A stretch of DNA of 64,000 nt. It comes from DAOPZC01 sp035353175. GTDB lineage: Bacteria > Verrucomicrobiota > Kiritimatiellia > RFP12 > UBA1067. The stretch spans positions 124,001 to 188,000 of the forward strand of contig DAOPZC010000001.1 of the NCBI GenBank assembly GCA_035353175.1, in the 5' to 3' direction. Positions 19,039 through 26,588 of the stretch are shown piece by piece. The translations under genes and the position numbers were made by a program. The notes under the pieces were generated by a model. The model was not told where the DNA came from and ran no database searches. It worked only from the letters and a program-made list of their open reading frames with translations. Positions within the stretch are counted from its first letter, which is position 1, and each line of letters opens with the position of its first letter.

Positions 19039-19863
19039 ATGTCAATGCAACCGAGTAAAGGGGCGCTCCGGATCTTGATGCTTGCGCTTCCGGCCGTTCT
19101 CATCCTGGGTGCGCTGTTGTACTTCCGGAACGGGATGGAACAACCGGCGCAAGAGGGTGCGGTGCCGGGGACAAACGCGGTGTCGTCAGCCAAGAAGGCG
19201 CTGCCGGCCGCGCGGAAGGCCGCCGGGAAAAAGGCTCCGGATATCACAACGGGCGCGGCGGACGCGGCCCAGACCAACGGCGCTGCCGGCCGGCGTGATC
19301 CGAAGAGCAACATCGAGGACGTCACCAAGGCCCTTGACGGCGCGCTGGATGCCGACAACGCCAGCAATATTCTTCAAGAGGCGCGCCTGCTTCTGAAGCA
19401 CCAGAATCCGGAGGTCCGCAGACGGGTGGTGGACGCGCTGGCCTGGACGGGGTTGGACGGGTTCAAAGAGCTCACGACGCTGATGACGGATCCCGACCCG
19501 GACGTCGCGGAGGCCGCGCGGGAAGCCTGGAAACAGGAATACAGCATGATGGAGTCGTCCGAACTGAAAAGCGAACTGCTGAAACAGGTCGGCGATATGG
19601 CCGTCCAGGGCGGCGATAACGAGCTTGCCGGCGACGTCGTGGAGATGATCACCATGGACATGGACATGAGCGATCTCGTCAAGGTGGAGACCCTGCAGGG
19701 CTATTTGGGGCAGACGGAGGATGCGGAGTGTATCGGCAAGATTCTGGACGCCATCAACGAGGTGGCGCTCCCGGATACGCCGATCACCAAGCCGGACGAG
19801 GTTGAGGACATATTGTCGAATTTGAAAAAAGAAGAGGCCGCTTCCCAATTACAAGTGAAGTGA
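19039..19863 (+). CDS. Single-pass membrane protein with HEAT-like helical domain
   Basis: 274 residues from an ATG at 19039, nine bases after AAGGA; a TTG six bases earlier is too close to that site. Residues about 9-28 (ALRILMLALPAVLILGALLY) form a membrane anchor. An Ala/Lys-rich linker to about 85 precedes a helical domain with HEAT-type signatures (NPEVRRRVVDALAWTGLDG, DPDPDVAEAAREAW). The C-terminal part (LQGYLGQTEDAECIGKILDA) resembles the protein at 24117, including a TED motif, so the two look paralogous. It sits between giants B and C. A scaffold or partner-binding role for the giants is inference; no enzyme motif is seen. Confidence 0.8.
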   Translation: MSMQPSKGALRILMLALPAVLILGALLYFRNGMEQPAQEGAVPGTNAVSSAKKALPAARKAAGKKAPDITTGAADAAQTNGAAGRRDPKSNIEDVTKALDGALDADNASNILQEARLLLKHQNPEVRRRVVDALAWTGLDGFKELTTLMTDPDPDVAEAAREAWKQEYSMMESSELKSELLKQVGDMAVQGGDNELAGDVVEMITMDMDMSDLVKVETLQGYLGQTEDAECIGKILDAINEVALPDTPITKPDEVEDILSNLKKEEAASQLQVK

Positions 19864-19967
19864 GCCATCGAAGTGTTGCCCGGTCTGCGGAGCGAGAGTA
19901 TTCGGAAGCCGGAGACGGGGCGAGATTAATTGTGAAAGCGTGTCAGCGAAATAAGGAAACGGGGAAG

Positions 19968-22900
19968 ATGACATTCAAGGCTGGGTTCGTTGCTGTCGGG
20001 ATCGCGTTGTCTATTTTATCCGCCCAAGCGGCCGTCGTGAAGAGGCCGGCGATCGTGCCGCGTTTCTCCGGCGCGGCGGTCGGCGAGTGGACGATGGATC
20101 TTGACGCCGCCTTGACCCAAGCGCGGGCGGGCACGAACAACGTCGTCGTGATGTTCACCGGAGCGTGGTGGTGTCCCCACTGTCAGGCGCTGGAGGAGAA
20201 AGTGCTGACCCAGCCCGCTTGGGAGGAGTTTGTGGCTTCGAACCGCCTGTACCTCGTCATCATGGACTTCCCGGGCCGCGCGGACCAATACTGGTGCTGG
20301 CTGCGGGAGACGAACTATGTGGAGAGTGCCGGCCTGACGCTTGCGCAGGGCGAGGCCGAGATCACCAACCGGTACGCCGTGCAGACCTCTTTTGCCGTAC
20401 CTGGCGCGCCGACGACCACGGTGAAGGGCGTTTCCTATTTGCGCGTGGGATATCCGACGCTGATCGCCCTGCGTCCGGACGGGACCCGGCTGGGCCGGTT
20501 TTCTCCGCTGATGACCACAGTCTCGATGGAGATGGTCCTCCGCAACATGGATCAGCTTCTGAATGCGGACGGACGGGACGAGACGGACAACTACTATCAG
20601 GACGCGACGCTGCTCGAAACGCCAGCCTGCGAGGACGAGGAGCAGTCGGCGGGCATCCATTCGCTGAGCGAAGCGGACACGGCGGACTGGTTCTGTTTCG
20701 ATGCCACGGCCGGCGTGCAGTGGTCGTTCGCGCTCCGTTCTGCGGCGGGGTCGCTGACCAACGGCGTCAAAATGCAGATCTTTTCGTATCCGACGAATGT
20801 GGCAAGCGTGGCCGAACGGGTGATGGCCCCCTCGGACATTTCGGTGCTGACCTGTACGGTGCCGCAGGCGGGACGATACTGGCTGAAGATTTCTAGTGCG
20901 CAGGGCCTTTCGGAACGGCAGGAGTATGATTTGGCGTACTGGTACGGGGTGTCTCCGGCAACGGTCGTGTTTTCCGCGTCGCTGGTTTCCGTTTCGGAAC
21001 GGGCGGCGGCCGCGACGCTCACGGTGCAGGTCGCCAACGCGGAGACCGACGCCGAAGTTCAGGTCGGATACGAGACCGTCGCTGGAAGTGCGAGCCCGAA
21101 TGAAGACTATGTTCCCGTCACGGGGCGTCTGGTGTGGGCGCCCGGCGTCAAAACGCCGAAGACCATTACCGTCCCGTTGCTCCTTGACGCCTCTCCCAAG
21201 TGGGAGGGGAATGAAACGTTCGTCGTGCGGCTGGTCACCGTTAAGAATTGTTCAATCAACGAGGGGTTTGCGACCTGCACGGTGGTGTTGACCGAGTCGT
21301 CCGCCCGTCTGGCCGGCAAGCTCGGCTTCGACGGCGCGTCGACGGCCTTCATGGTCGAGGGCAGCAATGCGTGGTTCAGCGTGTCCCGGACGGATGGCGT
21401 GGACGGCGTGGTGACGGGCAAGGTCGAGCATGTTCTGGGAGCGGTTCGGACGCCGGTCGCCGAACTCGTGTGGACGAACCGCGAAACGGGGGGCAAGACC
21501 TTCAGCTTCGGGTTTCCCGTCGAGGCGGGCTATCAGGCGGACCGGCCATCGTCGTTGCGCTTGACGGTGACGGGCGGGGGAGGCCTGAGCGCGTCCGGCT
21601 CGGTGATTTCGCTGATGCGGCGCGATGACCTCGTGGTGCAGACCCTTGCGGAATTTAACGCGGCACCGGAGAATCAGGTGTTCGGGTTCAGGGCCTTGGG
21701 GGGCGTGTGGTTTTACGGGTATTGTTCCGATGCCGAGCGGGATGAGGCCTGGCTGCGCAGTGCCCCGCTCTCGCGAAGCGGCTCTTCGCAGCTGTCGGCC
21801 TCGGCGAAAGGCCCCGGGGTCTTATCGTTCGACTGGCGGTTGAGCGGGGCAGATGTCACGTTGCGTGCGCTGATCGGGACCACCGTCAAGGAGACCTTTG
21901 CCGTCACCGGTTCCATCGTTGAGGCTGGCAAGACACTGGCGGTTCCGGCGGGCTCGCAGAACGTGTCCTGGCTGGTGAAACGGGGTGCGGCCGCGAGCGC
22001 GGAGGATGTGTTCGGTGCCGTCCGGAACATCGTCTGGTGGCCGCTGCCGCAGGTGTCCGGCCCCCGGCCCTCATCGGGCGCGGCGGTGATCAACCGTGAC
22101 CTCCGGCTGTCGTGGCTGGACGTGTTGGCGGCGGACCATGTTCCTGCGGGCGCGTCGGCGCAGTACGAGGTCTATGCGGGCTTGTCGAGCGCAGCGATGA
22201 GCCTGCGTTCTGAACAAGCGGCAGCGGCTTTCCCGCGCGACGGGAACGCCCAAGATCAAGCCGTGTTCGATGCGCTGATCACGAGCGCCAATACACGGCC
22301 GATCTATTGGCGCGTCGACGTCGTCGCAACCGACGCTTCGGGTCGTCGCGCGGTATATAAGGGCCAGACGTGGACGCTGACCGTTCTGCCGGTCGGGGCG
22401 CCGGAGCTCGTTGCTTCCGTGGGCGGCTACGATCCCGCGCAGGTGGGCGGCGTGACCTTGCCGGAAATGGTGGTCGGCGTTTACGCCGAAGCGGGGCCGT
22501 TTGCGGCCGCGACGGTTGCGGGCGACGCGGTGAACGGCGTGATCAAGAACGGGGCGCTGCCGGTCGGCATGAAAACGGAAACGCGCGACGGGGCCATTTG
22601 GATCGCCGGCGTTCCTCAGAGGGCCGGCGAAGGGTCGGCAGACCTGCATCTTTCCGTGCGCCGGTTGGCGGGTTCGATGATGACGACCGTCGCGGGCTCG
22701 TCCGTGAGGGTGGCCTGGAAGGTCCTGACGCTGGGACGTGCGGCGGGCCAGTTCAACGGGCTGCTCCTCGAAGAGGGAACGGCCGGTTGCGGCAACACGT
22801 CGCTGACCGTCGCCTCAAACGGCAAGACCACGGGAAAATTCTTTTACAACGGCTTGCCGTATACGGTCTCAAGCAGCCATTTCGCAGGCCGGGACAGCAC

Positions 22901-24038
22901 GGGGTATTTCGCAGACAGCGTGGCGGTCAACGGCACAAACCGGCTGGCGGTGGCCCTGTCCGTTGCGGCCGGCGGCGAATATGCGTGGATTCATCTCGAT
23001 GGCATGGCGGATGCCGAATATCTGTTGTGGCGCAACAACTGGAAGGATGTCGGGATGGATGCCGTTCTGGGGGCGTACGCCGGGTATTATACGGCTGCGC
23101 TGCCTGTGTTGGAGTCGACTTCGGGCGATAACAGCTGGGGTTCCGGTTTTCTGACGGTGAGCATCAGGAAAGACGGAACGGTCATCTATTCCGGACAGAT
23201 GGCCGACGGGAAGACGGTGAGCGGTTCTTCGCCGCTGCTGTATGGGCCCGACTGCTGCAGCCTGGACGACCGCGTCTTCTTCTACGTTTTCGCGACGCCC
23301 TCCGGATACGGTAAATCGGGCCATCTGTACGGGCTGGTCTATCTGGTTCCCGGCACGCTGCCGACCCCCAACGATAACGCCTTGGAGTCCTCCGCTCAGT
23401 CCAAGCTGCGCTGGACCCATACGGATCCGAAATCCGTGTACGGCTATAACCCGGTCACGGGCGAGCTGCCCAACGGAATCGCGGGGTTCACAAACCTGTT
23501 GGATGTGACGGGCGGATATTTCGACAAGACTCTCGACTTGCGCACGTTCTATCCTGCGGCGGCGCTCACGATCGGGTCGGCGTTTCTTGCTCCCGCAGAC
23601 TACGACGGCGAGCAGGGCCAGTCGGGGTATGCGCTGGCCTCGTTGCCGGAACCGCCGCGTTTGCCGGCGGTCGCCACGGGGCTTGCGACGCTGGCGTTCC
23701 CCAAGAGCGTGCGGGTCATGAACGGATCCCTCGTGGATTTCGGCCTCTCCACCAATGCGTGGAGCATGGCGGTTGTGCCCAATCGGTCAACGGGTGTGTT
23801 CTCGGGGTCGTTCAAGATCTTTTATCAGGGGCTCGACGGTTACGGCATCGCGCGTCAGAAAACGAAGTCGGTCACGCTCCGCGGCGTTTTCTTGCCTGTG
23901 CGGGCGGCCGGGCAGCCGTATGCCGACTGGATGGGCTATTATCTGGTTCCCGATAAATACCGCTATCAGGGCGCGACCGGAGCGGTACAGAACTATTCGT
24001 TCAACTGGTCGGTCGGATTCTGGATGGATCCGCTGTGA
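19968..24038 (+). CDS. Giant secreted protein C: thioredoxin (WCPHC), Calx-beta and shared C-module
   Basis: 1356 residues from an ATG at 19968, chosen because a signal peptide follows at once (MTFKAGFVAVGIALSILSAQ) and AAGGAAACGGGGA precedes it. Residues about 35-200 form a thioredoxin domain with the classic motif WWCPHC (Cys69-Pro-His-Cys72) and a cis-proline segment (GYPTLIALRPDG). A PPC-like domain (DTADWFCFDATAGVQWSFAL) lies at about 235-330. A Calx-beta domain at about 335-450 (SASPNEDYVPVTGRLVW) and a second Calx-like domain to about 555 follow. A beta-sandwich with GPGVLSFDW and an Ig/fibronectin-like part precede the shared C-module from about 920 (YYTAALPVLE, GSGFLTVSIRKDG, GGYFDKTLDL, GYYLVPDKYRYQGATG). 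The clear CxxC suggests redox activity, which is unproven. Confidence 0.88.
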   Translation: MTFKAGFVAVGIALSILSAQAAVVKRPAIVPRFSGAAVGEWTMDLDAALTQARAGTNNVVVMFTGAWWCPHCQALEEKVLTQPAWEEFVASNRLYLVIMDFPGRADQYWCWLRETNYVESAGLTLAQGEAEITNRYAVQTSFAVPGAPTTTVKGVSYLRVGYPTLIALRPDGTRLGRFSPLMTTVSMEMVLRNMDQLLNADGRDETDNYYQDATLLETPACEDEEQSAGIHSLSEADTADWFCFDATAGVQWSFALRSAAGSLTNGVKMQIFSYPTNVASVAERVMAPSDISVLTCTVPQAGRYWLKISSAQGLSERQEYDLAYWYGVSPATVVFSASLVSVSERAAAATLTVQVANAETDAEVQVGYETVAGSASPNEDYVPVTGRLVWAPGVKTPKTITVPLLLDASPKWEGNETFVVRLVTVKNCSINEGFATCTVVLTESSARLAGKLGFDGASTAFMVEGSNAWFSVSRTDGVDGVVTGKVEHVLGAVRTPVAELVWTNRETGGKTFSFGFPVEAGYQADRPSSLRLTVTGGGGLSASGSVISLMRRDDLVVQTLAEFNAAPENQVFGFRALGGVWFYGYCSDAERDEAWLRSAPLSRSGSSQLSASAKGPGVLSFDWRLSGADVTLRALIGTTVKETFAVTGSIVEAGKTLAVPAGSQNVSWLVKRGAAASAEDVFGAVRNIVWWPLPQVSGPRPSSGAAVINRDLRLSWLDVLAADHVPAGASAQYEVYAGLSSAAMSLRSEQAAAAFPRDGNAQDQAVFDALITSANTRPIYWRVDVVATDASGRRAVYKGQTWTLTVLPVGAPELVASVGGYDPAQVGGVTLPEMVVGVYAEAGPFAAATVAGDAVNGVIKNGALPVGMKTETRDGAIWIAGVPQRAGEGSADLHLSVRRLAGSMMTTVAGSSVRVAWKVLTLGRAAGQFNGLLLEEGTAGCGNTSLTVASNGKTTGKFFYNGLPYTVSSSHFAGRDSTGYFADSVAVNGTNRLAVALSVAAGGEYAWIHLDGMADAEYLLWRNNWKDVGMDAVLGAYAGYYTAALPVLESTSGDNSWGSGFLTVSIRKDGTVIYSGQMADGKTVSGSSPLLYGPDCCSLDDRVFFYVFATPSGYGKSGHLYGLVYLVPGTLPTPNDNALESSAQSKLRWTHTDPKSVYGYNPVTGELPNGIAGFTNLLDVTGGYFDKTLDLRTFYPAAALTIGSAFLAPADYDGEQGQSGYALASLPEPPRLPAVATGLATLAFPKSVRVMNGSLVDFGLSTNAWSMAVVPNRSTGVFSGSFKIFYQGLDGYGIARQKTKSVTLRGVFLPVRAAGQPYADWMGYYLVPDKYRYQGATGAVQNYSFNWSVGFWMDPL

Positions 24039-24045
24039 GGTCTGC

Positions 24046-24078
24046 GGGCGCCGCTGAAACTCGGCGGCGCCCGATTTT
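24046..24078 (+). terminator. Intrinsic terminator after giant C
   Basis: GGGCGCCGC (24046-24054) pairs perfectly with GCGGCGCCC (24064-24072), followed by GATTTTCT. The stem is strong but the T-tract is short, so termination may be partial. Confidence 0.65.
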
Positions 24079-24116
24079 CTGCCGACCGTTCGCCGGCTAG
24101 ACAGGTAGACGCTTAA

Positions 24117-24788
24117 ATGAATTGGTACAAGACCTCAATCGCTGTTCTGTTGGTGTTGGCCGTGGGGATCGTCGTTCTGACGTTCTTCCCGTCCGGGCGC
24201 AAGGGGTCTGTGTCCAACGAGACGTCAGCGCCGGCCGAGGTGCGCTCGGAACGCGCATCATCCTCTGCCCGGACGGCATCCGCCAAGAGCGCGCGGCCGG
24301 AACAGCCCGCTGTTCAAAAAAGAAGACCGCCGGCTCCGTCAGCAGGAGACCGTGCGACGCTGGCGGCGCAGTCGGACGGCGTTGCCCCGGCCTCAGAAAA
24401 GAAAGACGCGACGGCGCGCGAGCGGTCGGTCGCGGCGTGGGAGGCGCTGGTCGAGCAGCTGGCCGAGCAGAAGGACGTGCCTCCCGCAGAGCATGCGGTG
24501 CGCGTCAAAGAGGCCTTCGACCAGTTGGACAAGGGGGACCAGATGGACGGTATCCATCGCGCCCTGAACCTGCTTCCGGACGAGCAGTTCCCTTCCCTCT
24601 ACGGCATTCTGTTCGACAAGACGGAAGACCCCGAGGTGCTGGACGCGATCTTCAGCGATGCGCTGAACCGTCCCGAGGACCTCAAGAATCCTCTCATGAA
24701 AGAGCTACGCAAGGACAAAGAACATCCGATGTTCTTCGAATCGGCCCGGATTCTCGACGTGGTGGAACCGGAAGAGGCAAAGCCGTAA
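24117..24788 (+). CDS. Single-pass membrane protein, probable paralogue of the 19039 protein
   Basis: 223 residues. A membrane segment at about 7-25 (SIAVLLVLAVGIVVLTFF) is followed by a Ser/Ala/Arg/Lys-rich linker to about 100 and a helical C-terminal domain. In that domain LYGILFDKTEDPEVLDAIFS resembles LQGYLGQTEDAECIGKILDA of the 19039 protein. The topology and the position right after a giant gene are also the same. The ribosome site is weak (AGGT). Likely anchored in the inner membrane with the helical domain in the periplasm. The family is unknown to me; a partner or secretion-guiding role for the giants is inference. Confidence 0.75.
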   Translation: MNWYKTSIAVLLVLAVGIVVLTFFPSGRKGSVSNETSAPAEVRSERASSSARTASAKSARPEQPAVQKRRPPAPSAGDRATLAAQSDGVAPASEKKDATARERSVAAWEALVEQLAEQKDVPPAEHAVRVKEAFDQLDKGDQMDGIHRALNLLPDEQFPSLYGILFDKTEDPEVLDAIFSDALNRPEDLKNPLMKELRKDKEHPMFFESARILDVVEPEEAKP

Positions 24789-24821
24789 CCGGCGGTGCGG
24801 CGCGTCAGGGCGCCGGCTTTT
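24789..24821 (+). terminator. Weak intrinsic terminator
   Basis: CCGGCG (24789-24794), right after the stop codon, pairs with CGCCGG (24811-24816), followed by CTTTTC. Short stem and T-tract. Confidence 0.4.
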
Positions 24822-24861
24822 CACGACATACGCGCGGGCGCCGACGGGGCAGAGGCAAGGC

Positions 24862-25593
24862 ATGGATCGCGCAAGGGCCATCATCGTGTTCGCCTTTGCT
24901 GCGCTGTCTGGCAAGGCCGCGCAGGAAGCCCTGCTGTTGCCCGGGTCCGACCGCGCCGGCTATCTCGCGCGCCTGCTGATCAACGAGAGCGCGTTTCCCG
25001 GCGAGCGCGGCTACGTCAGCGAGGAGGACACAAAGACGGCGATGCGCGCACTGCTGCTGACGGTCGATGCGCGCATCTGCCAGGTTCCTTCAGGGTACAC
25101 GCGTGAAGAAGTCGCCGATACCGCGTCCGGCGATCTCATCGACGTCATCACCGCCGGCGGACGCGGCGGACAGATGGAGGGCTTTTACCGCGACCGGAAC
25201 GGTGCCCCGTCCATGGCGCCGCGCGTCACGCGACGCATCGACAACCTCCAGCGGATCGCCGGCCAGGGGGACCCCGACCGGTTTGCCCGCCTGCTCACCT
25301 ATGCCCAGACGCTGGCGACGGCGTACCTCGCCGGCAATAAACCCTCGCCGGACCTCTATGCGCAGATCACCCGAATTGCCCCGAAGAATGTGACGGGACG
25401 CGCCTACGGCTGGATGACGGATCAGGATTATTACCATCCCGGCGGCGCTTTCGTGCGCATTCCCGACCGTCTGCGGGGCCGCCTCGGCGGCAACCGCTTT
25501 TATACGCTTGAACGGCGCGGGCGCGCCGCGCTGGAGTCCGCAAAATCCGCGGCCTCCAGACCGCTCGTCACGGTGCCAACCTCTCGGAAATGA
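24862..25593 (+). CDS. Putative SleB-like cell-wall hydrolase
   Basis: 243 residues; ATG six bases after AGAGG. The opening LARLLINESAFPG and the late GRAYGWMTDQDYYHPGG plus LGGNRFYTLE resemble the start and the hydrophobic end of SleB-type cell-wall hydrolases, where a glutamate in the first segment is catalytic. Here that would be the Glu of LINES. The middle has Asp/Arg-rich segments without a recognised motif. No convincing signal peptide is seen, since the N-terminus (MDRARAIIVFAFAALSG) is only moderately hydrophobic. It overlaps the lipoprotein gene by four bases, so the two are translationally coupled. If the assignment holds it could open peptidoglycan for the large surface proteins encoded around it. 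A protein of unknown function is the alternative. Confidence 0.45.
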   Translation: MDRARAIIVFAFAALSGKAAQEALLLPGSDRAGYLARLLINESAFPGERGYVSEEDTKTAMRALLLTVDARICQVPSGYTREEVADTASGDLIDVITAGGRGGQMEGFYRDRNGAPSMAPRVTRRIDNLQRIAGQGDPDRFARLLTYAQTLATAYLAGNKPSPDLYAQITRIAPKNVTGRAYGWMTDQDYYHPGGAFVRIPDRLRGRLGGNRFYTLERRGRAALESAKSAASRPLVTVPTSRK

Positions 25594-26507
25594 CCCTCAT
25601 GATGAAACCAACGCACATTCTCCCGTTTTCGGCCTGTTGCCTTCTGGTGCTGTTCGCGTCGGGCTGCCGCTCCTTTCAAGAAAAGCATGTGATTCTTTTT
25701 CCCGGGATCCTGCAGTCTCACGCCTCGCCGTCGGATGCGGCCGCACTATTTGCCGAACTCGGCGGGGAAGACGCGTTTCTCGATCTGGCGCGCTATCTCT
25801 ACCGGTGGTACTTGGACGAAAACGATCTCGAACATCTGGCCTCGGAGCGACAACAGCAACTCTGGGTTCGCCGCGTGCAGATGGTTGGAGACGAGAAAGA
25901 CAACAGCCGCTATCTGGAGCTGGTTTTCCCCGCGATCGGCGTCGCGGTGACCCTTAAGAAAACCGATTACCAGATCTCAGAGCTCCGGCTGACCGTCAAA
26001 AGCGCGGGGTATCGCGTCATCCGGCTGAACAGAGACGAGTCGGTTTCCGATGCGAAGGCGGAGGACTATGCGGTGCTCGACCTCGACATCCGAGCGCTCT
26101 ACGACCGCTTGTTCCAGTCGCGGCTGGACGCGCAGTTTCCTGGCGAGGCGCTGGAGGCGCATGTCACAGCCGACCTCGTCAAACAGTGCGACCTTCTTGC
26201 GGAGAGCCAGCGCGGCAAGGTCAAAACGTTCTGTTTCGCGCCCGTCCTCGCCGTCGGCAACGAAGTCTGGGTTTTCTGGGAGGAGGGCAAGCTCCTTTTC
26301 CGCTACAGCTCTGACATCGATCTGGCCAATCCGGAGGTGTGGACGTTCGATGCACCCCAGATCACGGTTATCGACGCGGCCGCGCAGACGGTCGTCTCCT
26401 TTGAGGAACAGCCCGGTGACCGCCGCTTTGTCACGCGCGACCAAGTCGGGCGCGCCCTCTACAATTGCCTGATCCTCGGCAAGAGAAAAACGCTTCCTCC
26501 CCGGTGA
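25590..26507 (+). CDS. Lipoprotein of unknown function
   Basis: 305 residues from the ATG that overlaps the previous stop (ATGA, 25590-25593); ATGs at 25599 and 25602 are possible. The signal ends in the lipobox FASGC (Cys26 from the first Met). The mature protein is mixed alpha/beta with many Asp, Glu and Arg residues and no repeat. SAGYRVIRLNRDES and LAVGNEVWVFWEEGKLLFRY suggest compact beta-sheet segments. No family is recognised. Coupling to the putative hydrolase upstream suggests they work together, and giant D follows 81 bases later. Probably lipid-anchored in the periplasm or outer membrane. Confidence 0.75.
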   Translation: MTLMMKPTHILPFSACCLLVLFASGCRSFQEKHVILFPGILQSHASPSDAAALFAELGGEDAFLDLARYLYRWYLDENDLEHLASERQQQLWVRRVQMVGDEKDNSRYLELVFPAIGVAVTLKKTDYQISELRLTVKSAGYRVIRLNRDESVSDAKAEDYAVLDLDIRALYDRLFQSRLDAQFPGEALEAHVTADLVKQCDLLAESQRGKVKTFCFAPVLAVGNEVWVFWEEGKLLFRYSSDIDLANPEVWTFDAPQITVIDAAAQTVVSFEEQPGDRRFVTRDQVGRALYNCLILGKRKTLPPR

Positions 26508-26528
26508 CGGAAGCCTAAATCGGCCGGC

Positions 26529-26550
26529 CACCAACCGATTACAATCGGCC
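26529..26550. repeat. Partial copy of the 4.8-5.05 kb element end
   Basis: CACCAACCGATTAC at 26529-26542 is identical over 14 bases to 5038-5051, at the right end of the nested inverted-repeat element. The following ATCGGCC matches the reverse complement of that element's left end, making a small hairpin (CCGAT/ATCGG). It lies in the 81-base gap before giant D. Confidence 0.55.
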
Positions 26551-26573
26551 TTTTGTCGGCGCGTGAAATGGGG

Positions 26574-26579
26574 TATGAT
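26574..26579 (+). promoter_or_regulatory. Candidate -10 box immediately before giant D
   Basis: TATGAT at 26574-26579 with a weak TTTGTC 16 bases upstream (26552-26557). A start site seven bases on would fall near 26586, so mRNA would begin two or three bases before the ATG at 26589. No good ribosome site is present, consistent with a near-leaderless transcript. Confidence 0.45.
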
Positions 26580-26588
26580 TTTGTCAAT

